Below, in pieces: positions 50,144-58,274 of a stretch of 64,000 nucleotides of DNA. Made by a program: the position numbers and the translations under genes. Under the pieces are notes generated by a model. It was not told the origin of the DNA, ran no database searches, and was given only the letters and a program-made list of their open reading frames with translations. Positions within the stretch are counted from its first letter, which is position 1. The number at the start of each line of letters is the position of its first letter. This DNA is from G965215145 sp965215145 (GTDB lineage: Bacteria > Bacteroidota > Rhodothermia > Rhodothermales > JANQRZ01): contig OZ244038.1 in the NCBI GenBank assembly GCA_965215145.1, positions 3,534,001 through 3,598,000 on the forward strand. Reading direction: 5' to 3'.

Positions 50144-51334
50144 TCATTCCAGCAGATCGATGGCGTAGGCCGCGCCGGGCGCCCCGTCGGAGGCGCTGCC
50201 GACGAGGGCCGTCCGCCCGTCGAGCGCCACGGCCGCGCCGAAGGCCCACTCCCCCACGTCCAGCACCTGCTGCTTCACCCACCCCGCCTCGCCCGCGTAG
50301 CGGAACACGTAGACGACGCGGTCCACGTTGGTCTCCATGCGGATCTGCTCGGTGTAGCCGACGACGAGGGCGCGCGTCCCCTCCGGCCCCACGTCGAGCG
50401 CGACGCCGCTGCCGAAGATGCCGCCGCGGTACGGCACGTCGGGGCGGAGCGTGGCGAGGCGGCGCCAGTCCCCATCGCCGCCCGGGGCGTAGAGGACGGC
50501 GGAGCCGGTGCGGTCGGCGCCGCCGTGGCCGTGGCCGACGAGGAGCAGGTCGCCGTCGAGCGCAGCATGGACGGTACGCGCCGCGATGGGTGCGACGCCG
50601 CCGGCTGGGCGCCACGTCCCGTCCGCCTCCCGCTCGAACACGTAGGCCGCGCCCGCCGCGCCCTCCCCCAGCGGCGAGGCCGTGACGACCGCCCGGTCCC
50701 CGTCGAGCGTGCCCTCCGTCCCGAACGCGGTAGCCGGGAGCGGCTGCTTGGGGACGAGCGTCGCGGCAAGCGTCCACCCGCCCGCCGGCGTCCGCTCGAA
50801 GACGTAAGCCGTACCGCTGGCCTCACCCGCCGCCGTGGCGAGGAGGCGGTCGCCGTCGAGGGCGACGGAGAGGGCGAACGGCCGCTCCCCGTGCCCGCCC
50901 GGCGGGAGGATCACCGCCGCCTCGCGCCACGCCCCGCCCGGCGCCCGCTCGAAGACGTGCAGCGCGTTCGACTGCCCGGTGCCCACGACTTCCCCGCCGG
51001 CCGCGACCACGGCCCGGTCCCCGCTCAGCGCCACGGCCCGGCCGAAGAATCGTCCCGCCTCGCACGCCGGCGGCGCGAGACGAGCGACGGGGACGAAGTG
51101 GTTCTCGGCGTCGCGCTCGAAGACGTGGGCCGCGCCGGCATCCGCCCCGCACCCCGCCTCGCCCGAGGCGCCGACGAGCGCCCGCCCCCCGTCGAGCGCG
51201 ACGGCCGCGCCGAAGTGCGTGCCGGCGCTGGAGTCCGGAACCGGCAGCGGGCGGATCTGCGCGTGGGCGCCCCCCCCCGCCGGCATCGCCAGCACGAGCC
51301 CGATCAGAAGCACGCGGAGCCCAGAAGGCAGCAT
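50144..51334 (-). CDS. Secreted FG-GAP repeat (beta-propeller) protein
   Basis: 396-aa exported protein with a signal peptide (LRVLLIGLVLAMPAGGGAHA). About seven repeats follow, each of the form GxxVALDGxRALVGA / GAAxVFER (e.g. FGAAVALDGGRALVGASGE, GRAVALSGDRAVVAAGGE, FGAAVALDGRTALVGSASD). This is the FG-GAP/integrin-alpha-like beta-propeller pattern. No T9SS tail, lipobox or catalytic motif is seen. It is likely periplasmic or released; ligand is unknown. Confidence 0.88.
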   Translation of the reverse strand: MLPSGLRVLLIGLVLAMPAGGGAHAQIRPLPVPDSSAGTHFGAAVALDGGRALVGASGEAGCGADAGAAHVFERDAENHFVPVARLAPPACEAGRFFGRAVALSGDRAVVAAGGEVVGTGQSNALHVFERAPGGAWREAAVILPPGGHGERPFALSVALDGDRLLATAAGEASGTAYVFERTPAGGWTLAATLVPKQPLPATAFGTEGTLDGDRAVVTASPLGEGAAGAAYVFEREADGTWRPAGGVAPIAARTVHAALDGDLLLVGHGHGGADRTGSAVLYAPGGDGDWRRLATLRPDVPYRGGIFGSGVALDVGPEGTRALVVGYTEQIRMETNVDRVVYVFRYAGEAGWVKQQVLDVGEWAFGAAVALDGRTALVGSASDGAPGAAYAIDLLE

Positions 51335-51458
51335 GAGGGGATTACGCTGGAACGACTGCGGAGATGCCGAGGGGGGTGCCTCCAGGTAACGCCCCGCTCC
51401 GCGCGGCTCGCGTGCGCCGCGCCGTTGGCAGCCCCCGGCCTTATTTTCCCGCCTGCCC

Positions 51459-51531
51459 GGACCCGTAGCTTAATGGTTAAAGCAGCTGGCTCATAACCAG
51501 TAGACTGTAGGTTCAAATCCTACCGGGTCCA
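51459..51531 (+). tRNA. tRNA with CAU anticodon (Met, or Ile2 after lysidine modification)
   Basis: 73-nt cloverleaf. Acceptor arms are GGACCCG / CGGGTCC, the D-arm AGCTTAATGGTTAAAGCA, the anticodon stem CTGGC with loop containing CAT and stem ACCAG, and the T-arm GTAGGTTCAAATCCTAC. The discriminator base is A, followed by CCC, so CCA is not encoded. CAU could be elongator Met or Ile(CAU). It is not an initiator type: initiator tRNAs have three G-C pairs in the anticodon stem, which this lacks. Confidence 0.93.
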
Positions 51532-51610
51532 CCCTCTGAGAAAGGACGAAAGGGAGGAGGAGTCAGGCTGTCCCTTCCTCTCTCCCTCTCCCCCACTCCC
51601 CCTTTCCCAC

Positions 51611-53704
51611 ATGGGCGTTCTCGACGCCGACATCGCCGAGCTGGAGGGGGTCGGGCCGCGGCGGGCCGAGCCGCTCAAGAAGGCCGGCATCGCCACGCCG
51701 CGCGCGCTGCTCCGCCACTACCCCCGCCGCTACCTCGACCGCAGCACCGTCACCCCCATCGCCCAGCTCGACGGCGGCGGCGAGGCCGTCACCGTGGTCG
51801 GGTGGGTGAAGGCGAAGGGGATGGTCCCCGGGCGCGGCGGCAAGCGCCGGCTGGAGCTCCGCGTGCAGGACGACAGCGGGGGCACGCTGAAGTGCGTGTG
51901 GTTCCGCGGGGCGAACTACCTCCAGCGGCTCTTCGAGAAGGACGAGCGCGTGGCGTTCCACGGCAAGGCCGAGCAGTACGGCCGCACCGTCTCGATGGCC
52001 CACCCCGACTTCGACAAGCTCGACGACGCCTCGGCCGCGCTCGACACCGGGCGCATCATCCCGCTCTACCCCGGCGGCGCGGCGCTCGACAAGGTCGGCC
52101 TCAACAGCCGGGGCCTCCGGCGCCTCATCTACCAGACCCTCAAGGAGCACGGCCTCGAATTGGAGGAGGTCCTGCCCGACTGGATCCGCGAGCGCTACGA
52201 CCTCATCGACGGCCGCGTCGCCGTCCGCGCCGTCCACTTCCCGAAGGACCGCGGCGAGCTGGGGCGGGCGCGGCGGCGGCTGAAGTTCGAGGAGCTCTTC
52301 GTGCTCCAGCTCCTGCTGGCCCTCACCCACCAGCAGCGGCAGGACGTCGAGGGGCCGAAGTTTGAAGCCCCCAGCGACTACGCCCGGCGGTTCGTGAAGG
52401 ACGTGCTCCCGTTCGAGCTGACGGGCGCGCAGCAGCGCTGCATCGAGGACGTGGCGCGCGACACGATGACCGGCCGCCAGATGAGCCGGCTCATCCAGGG
52501 CGACGTCGGCAGCGGCAAGACCGTCGTGGCCGTCGCGGCGATGATGCAGGCGCTCGACTCCGGCTTCCAGAGCGCCTTCATGGCGCCGACCGAGATCCTC
52601 GCCGAGCAGCACTACGCCAACCTCCAGCGCTACTTCGAGCCGCTCGGCGTCGAGGTCCGGCTGCTGATCGGCGGGCAGCGGAAGCTGCTCCGGGAAGAAA
52701 TCCTCGCCGACCTCGCCGAGGGCCGCGCCGCCGTCGCCGTCGGGACGCACGCGCTGATCGAGGACAAGGTCGAGTTCCAGCGGCTCGGCCTCGCCGTGGT
52801 GGACGAGCAGCACCGCTTCGGGGTGATGCAGCGCGCCCGGATGTTCCGGAAGGGCCAGCGGCCCCACATGCTGCTGATGACGGCGACACCGATCCCCCGC
52901 TCCCTCGCCATGACCGTCTACGGCGACCTCGACGTGTCGATCATGGACGAGCGCCCCGCCGGCCGCAAGCCGATCCAGACCCGGCTGTTCACCGAGAAGC
53001 GCCGCGACGAGGCGTACGCCTTCCTGAAGGAGCAGCTCCGCGAGGGCCGCCAGGCCTACGTCGTCTACCCGCTCGTCGAGGAGTCCGAGAAGCTCGACCT
53101 CAAGGACGCCGAGTCCGGGTTCGAGCGGCTGCGGGAGCAGTTCCGGCCGTACCGCGTCGACCTCGTCCACGGGCGGATGTTCGCCTACGAGAAGGACGAG
53201 GCGATGCAGCGCTTCAAGGCCGGCGAGACCGACATCCTCGTGGCGACCACCGTGATCGAGGTCGGCGTCGACGTCCCCAACGCGACGGTGATGATGATCG
53301 AGCACGCCGAGCGGTTCGGGCTCAGCCAGCTCCACCAGCTCCGGGGCCGCGTCGGCCGCGGCGCCGACCAGAGCCACTGCCTGCTGATGGCGGACTACAA
53401 GCGCTCGGCCGAGTCGGAGGAGCGCCTCGAAGCGATGCTCCGCACCGACGACGGGTTCGAGATCTCCGAGACCGACCTCCGCCTCCGCGGCGCCGGCGAC
53501 TTCTTCGGAACGCGGCAGAGCGGCCTGCCGGCCTTCAAGATCGCGGACATCGTGCAGGACCAGGAGCTGCTGCTGCTCGCCCGCGAGGCCGCCTTCGAGG
53601 TCGCGGCGAAGGACCCCCCGCTGCGGCAGGCCGAGCACGTCGCGCTCCGGCGCTACTTCGCGCGGACGGCCCCCAAGAGCCTCGGCTTCGCCCGCGTTGG
53701 CTAA
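51611..53704 (+). CDS. recG: ATP-dependent DNA helicase RecG
   Basis: 697-aa fork-regressing helicase. The N-terminal wedge/OB region (about residues 1-160) has GVGPRRAEPLKKAGI and LRHYPRRYLDRS. Walker A is IQGDVGSGKTVVAVAAM near 298, the DEQH box is LAVVDEQHRFGVMQR near 395, motif III is LLMTATPIPRSLAMTVYG, and motifs V-VI are LVATTVIEVGVDVPNA and QLHQLRGRVGRG. The TRG-like end has LRGAGDFFGTRQSGLP. The leader is a long pyrimidine tract without Shine-Dalgarno sequence. Confidence 0.96.
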   Translation: MGVLDADIAELEGVGPRRAEPLKKAGIATPRALLRHYPRRYLDRSTVTPIAQLDGGGEAVTVVGWVKAKGMVPGRGGKRRLELRVQDDSGGTLKCVWFRGANYLQRLFEKDERVAFHGKAEQYGRTVSMAHPDFDKLDDASAALDTGRIIPLYPGGAALDKVGLNSRGLRRLIYQTLKEHGLELEEVLPDWIRERYDLIDGRVAVRAVHFPKDRGELGRARRRLKFEELFVLQLLLALTHQQRQDVEGPKFEAPSDYARRFVKDVLPFELTGAQQRCIEDVARDTMTGRQMSRLIQGDVGSGKTVVAVAAMMQALDSGFQSAFMAPTEILAEQHYANLQRYFEPLGVEVRLLIGGQRKLLREEILADLAEGRAAVAVGTHALIEDKVEFQRLGLAVVDEQHRFGVMQRARMFRKGQRPHMLLMTATPIPRSLAMTVYGDLDVSIMDERPAGRKPIQTRLFTEKRRDEAYAFLKEQLREGRQAYVVYPLVEESEKLDLKDAESGFERLREQFRPYRVDLVHGRMFAYEKDEAMQRFKAGETDILVATTVIEVGVDVPNATVMMIEHAERFGLSQLHQLRGRVGRGADQSHCLLMADYKRSAESEERLEAMLRTDDGFEISETDLRLRGAGDFFGTRQSGLPAFKIADIVQDQELLLLAREAAFEVAAKDPPLRQAEHVALRRYFARTAPKSLGFARVG

Positions 53705-53778
53705 ACCCTGCGCTTCCCCTTCCAGCTCTGCTCCTCTTGTCACCACCCTGAGCCCCACCCCTTGTCATCCCGAATCCT

Positions 53779-53862
53779 TTGTCATCCTGAACTTGTTTCA
53801 GGATCTCCAGAGGACAGCTAAACCAGAGATTAGAGATCCCGGATCGGAGTCCGGGATGACAC
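53779..53862. repeat. TGTCATCC...GGATGACA repeat element
   Basis: An ~84-bp element whose ends are inverted (TTGTCATCC at 53779, GGATGACA near 53854). It contains two internal hairpins, ATCCTGAAC TTG TTTCAGGAT and TCCCGGAT CGGA GTCCGGGA. Composition is clearly less GC-rich than the surroundings. It lies between recG and the GIY-YIG gene. A partial copy TTGTCATCCCGAATCC begins at 53763. Confidence 0.75.
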
Positions 53863-53890
53863 CTTCTGGGTTTGAGCCTCGACTTAGACT

Positions 53891-54190
53891 GTGAGAGAGC
53901 ATCGCTATTACGTGTACATCCTCTCGAACGCGCGGCGGACGGTGCTCTACATCGGCATGACGAACGACCTCGCGCGACGGGTTACGGAGCACAAGGCGAG
54001 TGCGGTCGAGGGCTTCAGGGAGCGCTACCGCGTCCGGGACCTGCTGTGGTTCGAGGCGTTCGCCGACGTGAACGACGCCATCGCGCGGGAGAAGCAGCTC
54101 AAGAACTGGCACCGCGGCTGGAAGTGGAACCTCGTCCGGGAGACGAACCCGGAGCTGACAGACCTGAGCGATGGCCTCGTGCAACTGTAG
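53891..54190 (+). CDS. GIY-YIG nuclease-domain protein
   Basis: 99-aa single-domain protein of the UvrC-N/GIY-YIG family (YhbQ-like). The motif YYVYILSNARRTVLYIGMTN supplies the paired tyrosines, the catalytic Arg lies in LARRVTEHK and the Glu in AIAREKQLKNWHR. The GTG at 53891 gives the normal N-terminus. Proteins of this sort often lie near mobile repeats; it directly follows a TGTCATCC repeat. Substrate is unknown. Confidence 0.88.
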   Translation: MREHRYYVYILSNARRTVLYIGMTNDLARRVTEHKASAVEGFRERYRVRDLLWFEAFADVNDAIAREKQLKNWHRGWKWNLVRETNPELTDLSDGLVQL

Positions 54191-54221
54191 TCGCACGGCT
54201 TCGCCCATATCGGCTGAGCCG

Positions 54222-54458
54222 TCACGGGGCCGGCGCGGCGTGCTCCCCCATCGGCGGCGGGTTCCGGGCGTCGAGGTAAGCGGCGAGGGCGAAGGCACCG
54301 GCGAGGAGTGCGAGCGCGAGCAGTGCGGGTAGGGCGCGGCGGAGGGCCGGGCGCGCGGCGCGGCGCACGAGGTCCCAACGGCGGCGGGCGACGAAGCGAA
54401 GGGCGAGCGTAGGCACGGGAGACAGAGCGGAAGCGGCTGGGGGTGGGCGGTGGACCAC
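54222..54458 (-). CDS. Possible small single-pass membrane protein
   Basis: 78 codons with an Arg-rich N-terminal half, then a hydrophobic stretch ALPALLALALLAGAFALAAYL (last third) and a short Pro-rich end. Length and topology could be a small membrane protein, but composition alone could give such a frame in this GC-rich DNA. No family is recognised. Confidence 0.35.
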   Translation of the reverse strand: MVHRPPPAASALSPVPTLALRFVARRRWDLVRRAARPALRRALPALLALALLAGAFALAAYLDARNPPPMGEHAAPAP

Positions 54459-54609
54459 GGCTGGAGATTAGCCCGCTTATCGGCGGGCGGATCGAACCGA
54501 ACCATTACCGCCGTCGGATGCGCGACGGCTTCACAAGAGCCGCCGGGCTGGCAGGGGGAACCCTCCCCGCCGGAACGAGATGGACCCCCTCCTCCTTCGA
54601 CCCCTCCCC

Positions 54610-55116
54610 ATGAAGCTCCGAGACCGCCGCGCCCGCATCGAGCCCGGCCCCGGCCAGGAATCGGTCTGGGACTACCCCCGTCCTCCTGCGCTGGAGGACG
54701 TGCCCGAGCGCGTCCGCGTCGAGTTCGGCGGAGAGACCGTTGCGGACACGACCCGCGCCAAGCGGGTCTTGGAGACGAGCCACCCGCCGACGTACTACGT
54801 CCCCCCGGAGGACGTCCGCACGGGCCTCCTCGAACCGGCGGGGCACGGGACGTTCTGCGAGTTCAAAGGCCGCGCCGTCTACTTCGACGTAGTGGTTAGA
54901 GAGCAGCGCGCCCGCCGCGCCGCCTGGGCCTACCCCGAGCCGACGCCGCCTTACGCTGGGCTCAAGAACCACCTCGCCTTCTACGCCAGCAGGATAGGCG
55001 CCTGCTGGGTCGGCGACGAGCGCGTCGACCCGCAGGCCGGCGACTTCTACGGGGGGTGGGTCACGGCGCGCGTCGTGGGGCCGTTCAAGGGCGGCCCCAG
55101 CACGCTGGGGTGGTGA
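54610..55116 (+). CDS. DUF427 domain protein
   Basis: 168-aa protein of the DUF427 beta-rich family. Conserved elements: VRVEFGGETVADTTRAKRVLET, PTYYVPPEDVRTGLLEP near residue 60, GTFCEFKGRAVYFDVV near 80, and FYASRIGACWVGDERV near 128. The function of the family is not established. The ATG at 54610 fits the usual start; a possible upstream ATG at 54580 would add only unrelated residues. A C-terminal GGWVTARVVGPFKGGP is family-typical. Confidence 0.88.
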   Translation: MKLRDRRARIEPGPGQESVWDYPRPPALEDVPERVRVEFGGETVADTTRAKRVLETSHPPTYYVPPEDVRTGLLEPAGHGTFCEFKGRAVYFDVVVREQRARRAAWAYPEPTPPYAGLKNHLAFYASRIGACWVGDERVDPQAGDFYGGWVTARVVGPFKGGPSTLGW

Positions 55117-55129
55117 CGGCCGAGCGTGG

Positions 55130-55405
55130 CTAGCGCGGGAGGGGCTTGGTCCCCTCGTCCAGGATGGAGAGGTACGTTTTATAGACGAACAGCCGGTTGC
55201 GCCGCTTCCCCGTCATCTCCTGCGCGATCCCCAACTGCTCCAGATTCCCGAAGGCCCGGCCTACGGCCGTCGGCGACATCTGGAGGGTCTCGGCGGCCTG
55301 GGCGATGGATAGAAGCGGCTGCCGCTGAAGGAGCGTGTAGAGCCGCGCCGCCGAGCCCGCCGACCGCCCGAGACTCCCGATCTGTGCCCGGTCGAGTGTG
55401 CTCAT
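55130..55405 (-). CDS. Stand-alone winged helix resembling the Fic C-terminus
   Basis: 91-aa protein. AGSAARLYTLLQRQPLLSI, AQAAETLQMSPTAVGRAFGN, LEQLGIAQEMTGKRRNRLF and VYKTYLSILDEGTKPL match, from memory, the C-terminal winged helix that follows the Fic domain in many Fic family proteins. The AMP-transferase core (HPFxxGNG) is absent here and upstream. It is either the tail of a deleted Fic gene or a regulator derived from it. A perfect AT-rich palindrome 46 nt upstream of its ATG could be an operator, which supports a living gene. Confidence 0.6.
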   Translation of the reverse strand: MSTLDRAQIGSLGRSAGSAARLYTLLQRQPLLSIAQAAETLQMSPTAVGRAFGNLEQLGIAQEMTGKRRNRLFVYKTYLSILDEGTKPLPR

Positions 55406-55450
55406 GGGAGCGGGGGTTGGGCGAAGGGAGCGTGCAACGGCGTTAGGAAC

Positions 55451-55468
55451 TATTTGTTGGAACAAATA
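55451..55468. promoter_or_regulatory. AT-rich palindrome, possible operator
   Basis: TATTTGTT-GG-AACAAATA, perfect 8-bp arms, in an AT patch 46 nt upstream of the winged-helix gene start. The core GTTGGAAC recurs at 58220-58227 before the MarR gene. Confidence 0.5.
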
Positions 55469-55543
55469 ATTTTGGCGTGCCCCCTCCGCCCCCGTGTCTC
55501 GGCCTCCTCAGGCGGCTGACGCGGCGGTGTCAGCGGAGGGCCG

Positions 55544-55551
55544 TAGCTTCG
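55544..55551 (+). promoter_or_regulatory. Possible -7 element of ruvA
   Basis: TAGCTTCG, 28 nt upstream of the ruvA GTG. The same octamer precedes the response-regulator gene. Confidence 0.35.
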
Positions 55552-55579
55552 CCCGGTTTCGCACCCGCCACGCCCCTCC

Positions 55580-56176
55580 GTGATCGCCTACGTCTCCGGC
55601 ACCCTCGCCCAGAAGACCCCCGCCGCCGTCGTCATCGAGGCCGGTGGGCTCGGCTACGAGGTGCTCATCCCGGCCTCCTCCTTCGACCGACTCCCGGCGC
55701 AGGGCAAGAAGGCGAAGCTGCTGACCCACTTCCAGGTCCGTGAGGACGCGCAGACCCTCTACGGCTTCGCCACCGAGGCCGAGCGGACGCTGTTCCGCAC
55801 GATGATCGGGGTCCGCGGTGTCGGGGCCAAGCTGGCGCTGGCGGCGCTCTCGGCGATGGCGCCGGACGCCCTCCGCGACCACATCCTCGAGGGCGACGCG
55901 GGCGTGCTCACCCGGATCCCCGGTGTGGGCAAGAAGACCGCCGAGCGCCTCGTCGTCGAGCTCCGCGACCGGCTCGCCACGCTCGACGGGTTCGAGATGA
56001 GCGGCGCCGGCGCAGGCGGGGACGACACGGCTTCCGTGCGAGCGGATGCGCGGGCGGCGCTCGAAGCGCTCGGGCTGGCGCGGGCCGAGGCGGAGAAGCG
56101 GATCCGCCGCGTCCTCCGCGACGCGGACGGCCCCGTCTCCGCCGAGGAGCTGATCCGCAAGGCGCTCCAGGGGTAG
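55580..56176 (+). CDS. ruvA: Holliday junction branch migration protein RuvA
   Basis: 198-aa junction-binding subunit partnering RuvB. The N-terminal OB domain has IAYVSGTLAQKTPAAVVIEA and GGLGYEVLIPAS, followed by REDAQTLYGFATEAERTLFR. Two helix-hairpin-helix motifs are GVRGVGAKLALAALSAM near residue 76 and IPGVGKKTAERLVVELRDRL near 111. The C-terminal RuvB-binding domain is present. The start is a GTG at 55580. ruvB and ruvC are not adjacent. Confidence 0.96.
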   Translation: MIAYVSGTLAQKTPAAVVIEAGGLGYEVLIPASSFDRLPAQGKKAKLLTHFQVREDAQTLYGFATEAERTLFRTMIGVRGVGAKLALAALSAMAPDALRDHILEGDAGVLTRIPGVGKKTAERLVVELRDRLATLDGFEMSGAGAGGDDTASVRADARAALEALGLARAEAEKRIRRVLRDADGPVSAEELIRKALQG

Positions 56177-56240
56177 CGCGGCGGCCCGGGGCCCGCGGCG
56201 GGCTTAACGCTGCGCTTACACGGGGGCGCCGGGGGCAGGG

Positions 56241-56248
56241 TAGCTTCG
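56241..56248 (+). promoter_or_regulatory. Possible -7 element of the two-component operon
   Basis: TAGCTTCG, 33 nt upstream of the response-regulator GTG. No clear -33 TTG is seen. Confidence 0.35.
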
Positions 56249-56281
56249 AGGCTCCGTTCGCCCCTCCCGCACGCTCCCACC

Positions 56282-56989
56282 GTGGCCGACGCCCCCGCGA
56301 AGATCCTCCTCGTGGACGACGAGGACGACCTCCTCGAGCTCCTCCAGTACGCCCTCGAGAAGGAGGGCTACGCCGTCGTCACCGCCTCCGACGGCGCCGA
56401 GGGCTTCCGGCAGGCGCGCGCCGAGGACCCGGACCTCATCGTGCTCGACATCATGATGCCGGAGATGGACGGGATCGAGCTGTGCGGGCGGCTCCGCGAG
56501 GACGCCCGCCTCCGCCTCACCCCGATCCTCATGCTCACCGCCAAGAGCGGCGAGGGTGACGAGATCCTGGGGCTCGAAGCCGGCGCCGACGACTACCTCC
56601 CCAAGCCGACCTCCCCGAAGCTGCTCGTCTCCCACGTCCGCGCCCTGCTGCGCCGCTCCGAGCGGGCCGAGGCCGCGACGACGAGCCAGCTCCGCGTCCA
56701 CGACCTCGTCATCGACCGCGACCGCTACCTCGTCTCCCGCGTCGCGGGCGGCGAGGAGACCGAGCAGTTCCGGATGCCGCGGAAGGAGTTCGAGCTCCTC
56801 TACTTCCTCGCCTCGCACCCCGGCCGCGTGTTCTCCCGCGAGGAGCTCCTCAACCAGGTCTGGGGGCCGGACGTCTACGTCGTCGACCGGACGGTGGACG
56901 TCCACGTCCGCAAGATCCGGGAGAAGGTCGGGAGCGACTACATCGAGACGGTCAAGGGCGTCGGCTACAAGCTCAGCGAGGGGCTCTAG
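56282..56989 (+). CDS. OmpR/PhoB-family response regulator
   Basis: 235-aa regulator. The receiver domain (about residues 7-122) has acidic pocket LLVDDEDDLLELL, phospho-acceptor Asp in DLIVLDIMMPEMDG near 57, and the Thr/Lys switch in ILMLTAKS and DDYLPKPTSP. The C-terminal winged helix (about 140-233) has EFELLYFLASHPGRVFSREE and VDVHVRKIREKVG. The start is a GTG at 56282. The histidine kinase gene starts 49 nt downstream. The PhoB-like family suggests a phosphate or envelope signal, but the stimulus is unknown. Confidence 0.93.
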   Translation: MADAPAKILLVDDEDDLLELLQYALEKEGYAVVTASDGAEGFRQARAEDPDLIVLDIMMPEMDGIELCGRLREDARLRLTPILMLTAKSGEGDEILGLEAGADDYLPKPTSPKLLVSHVRALLRRSERAEAATTSQLRVHDLVIDRDRYLVSRVAGGEETEQFRMPRKEFELLYFLASHPGRVFSREELLNQVWGPDVYVVDRTVDVHVRKIREKVGSDYIETVKGVGYKLSEGL

Positions 56990-57007
56990 GAGCAGCCGGC
57001 CCGGCGC

Positions 57008-57015
57008 TACCTTGC
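57008..57015 (+). promoter_or_regulatory. Possible internal -7 element before the kinase gene
   Basis: TACCTTGC, 24 nt before the histidine kinase ATG. It could give separate transcription of the kinase. Confidence 0.3.
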
Positions 57016-57038
57016 GGCCCTCGCTCCGCCCCCCTCGC

Positions 57039-58232
57039 ATGGCCCTCCCGGACCGCCCGCCGCCCGAGGCCGAGCCGCGGCTGAACCGGCTCGCGCTCCG
57101 CATCGCCGCGCTCGGGGCGGCCGGCGGCGCGGCGGCGGCGCTGGGGCTGCTCGTCGCCGCCGTGCTGGTGGGGACGGGCCCGTGGGTGTGGCTCGGGGTG
57201 CCGGCGGTGGGGCTCGCGGCGGGGCTCGCGACGTACGCCGCCGTGAACGCCCTCGTCGCCCGGCGGCTGGAGCTGGCGCGGGCCACGCTGCGGCAGGCCC
57301 GGAAGCGCCGGTTCGATGGGCTCGCCCGGCTCCGCGCCGACGAGCGCCGCGACGACCTCGACGAGCTGCTGTGGCAGGTCTACCGCGCCGGCCGCGTGCT
57401 CCAGCAGGAGATCGAGCGGCTCGTCGAGCTCGAGGACTACCGCCGGGAGTTCCTCGGCAACGTCTCGCACGAGCTCAAGACGCCGATCTTCGTCATCTCC
57501 GGGTTCGCCGAGCAGCTCCTCGACGGCGCCCTCGACGACCCCGCCGTGAACCGCCGGTTCGTAGAAAAAATCGGGCGCAACGCCGAGCGCCTCAACAACC
57601 TCGCGCGCGACCTCCTCGCCATCTCGCAGATCGAGTCCGGCGAGCTCCAGATGACGCTGGCGCCGTTCGACCTCCGGGGGCTGGCCGAGGAGGTGATCGA
57701 GGCCATCGAGCCCGTGGCCGAGGGGCGCGGCGTGCGGCTCCTGCTCAGCGTCCCGGCCGGGCTCCCCCCCGCCTTCGGGGACCGGGAGCAGCTCCGCCAC
57801 GTCCTCACCAACCTCGTCGACAACGGCGTGAAGTACAACCGCGAGGGCGGGCGCGTGGAGATCGCCGCGCGGCGCGTCGAGGCCGGCGGGCGCGCGTCGC
57901 TACGCGTGGCGGTGGTGGACGACGGGATCGGCATCCCGACCGAGGCGCAGTCCCGGCTGACGGAGCGGTTCTACCGCGTGGACCGGAGCCGGAGCCGACG
58001 GCAGGGCGGGACCGGCCTCGGCCTCGCCATCGTGAAGCACGTCCTCGAAGCGCACGGGCAGGAGCTCCGCGTCGAGAGCCGCCCGCAGTACGGCTCGGCG
58101 TTCTCGTTCGTGCTTCCTGTGGCAGAGGGGGTCCGGGCGGGACGTGCGGCCGGCCCCCACGCCTCGCTCAGCGCGGCGGTCGCAGCGGTCGGCGGGCGGG
58201 GGCGGCCTATCCAACCCTCGTTGGAACAATGA
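57039..58232 (+). CDS. Sensor histidine kinase
   Basis: 397-aa PhoR-like kinase. Two hydrophobic helices lie at about residues 20-75 with a very short external loop, then a short HAMP-like/linker stretch. The dimerisation and phosphoacceptor motif is FLGNVSHELKTPIFVISGFA near 140 (His). N box is HVLTNLVDNGVKYN near 250, G1 VVDDGIGIP near 292, F box RLTERFYRV, and G2 GGTGLGLAIVKH near 325. It pairs with the preceding response regulator. The tiny sensor loop suggests an intramembrane or partner-mediated signal. The last ~40 residues are a low-complexity tail. Confidence 0.92.
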   Translation: MALPDRPPPEAEPRLNRLALRIAALGAAGGAAAALGLLVAAVLVGTGPWVWLGVPAVGLAAGLATYAAVNALVARRLELARATLRQARKRRFDGLARLRADERRDDLDELLWQVYRAGRVLQQEIERLVELEDYRREFLGNVSHELKTPIFVISGFAEQLLDGALDDPAVNRRFVEKIGRNAERLNNLARDLLAISQIESGELQMTLAPFDLRGLAEEVIEAIEPVAEGRGVRLLLSVPAGLPPAFGDREQLRHVLTNLVDNGVKYNREGGRVEIAARRVEAGGRASLRVAVVDDGIGIPTEAQSRLTERFYRVDRSRSRRQGGTGLGLAIVKHVLEAHGQELRVESRPQYGSAFSFVLPVAEGVRAGRAAGPHASLSAAVAAVGGRGRPIQPSLEQ

Positions 58233-58274
58233 GCGGCGGGGCTGCTTCCACCCGAGCCCCCCCGTAACGCCGCC

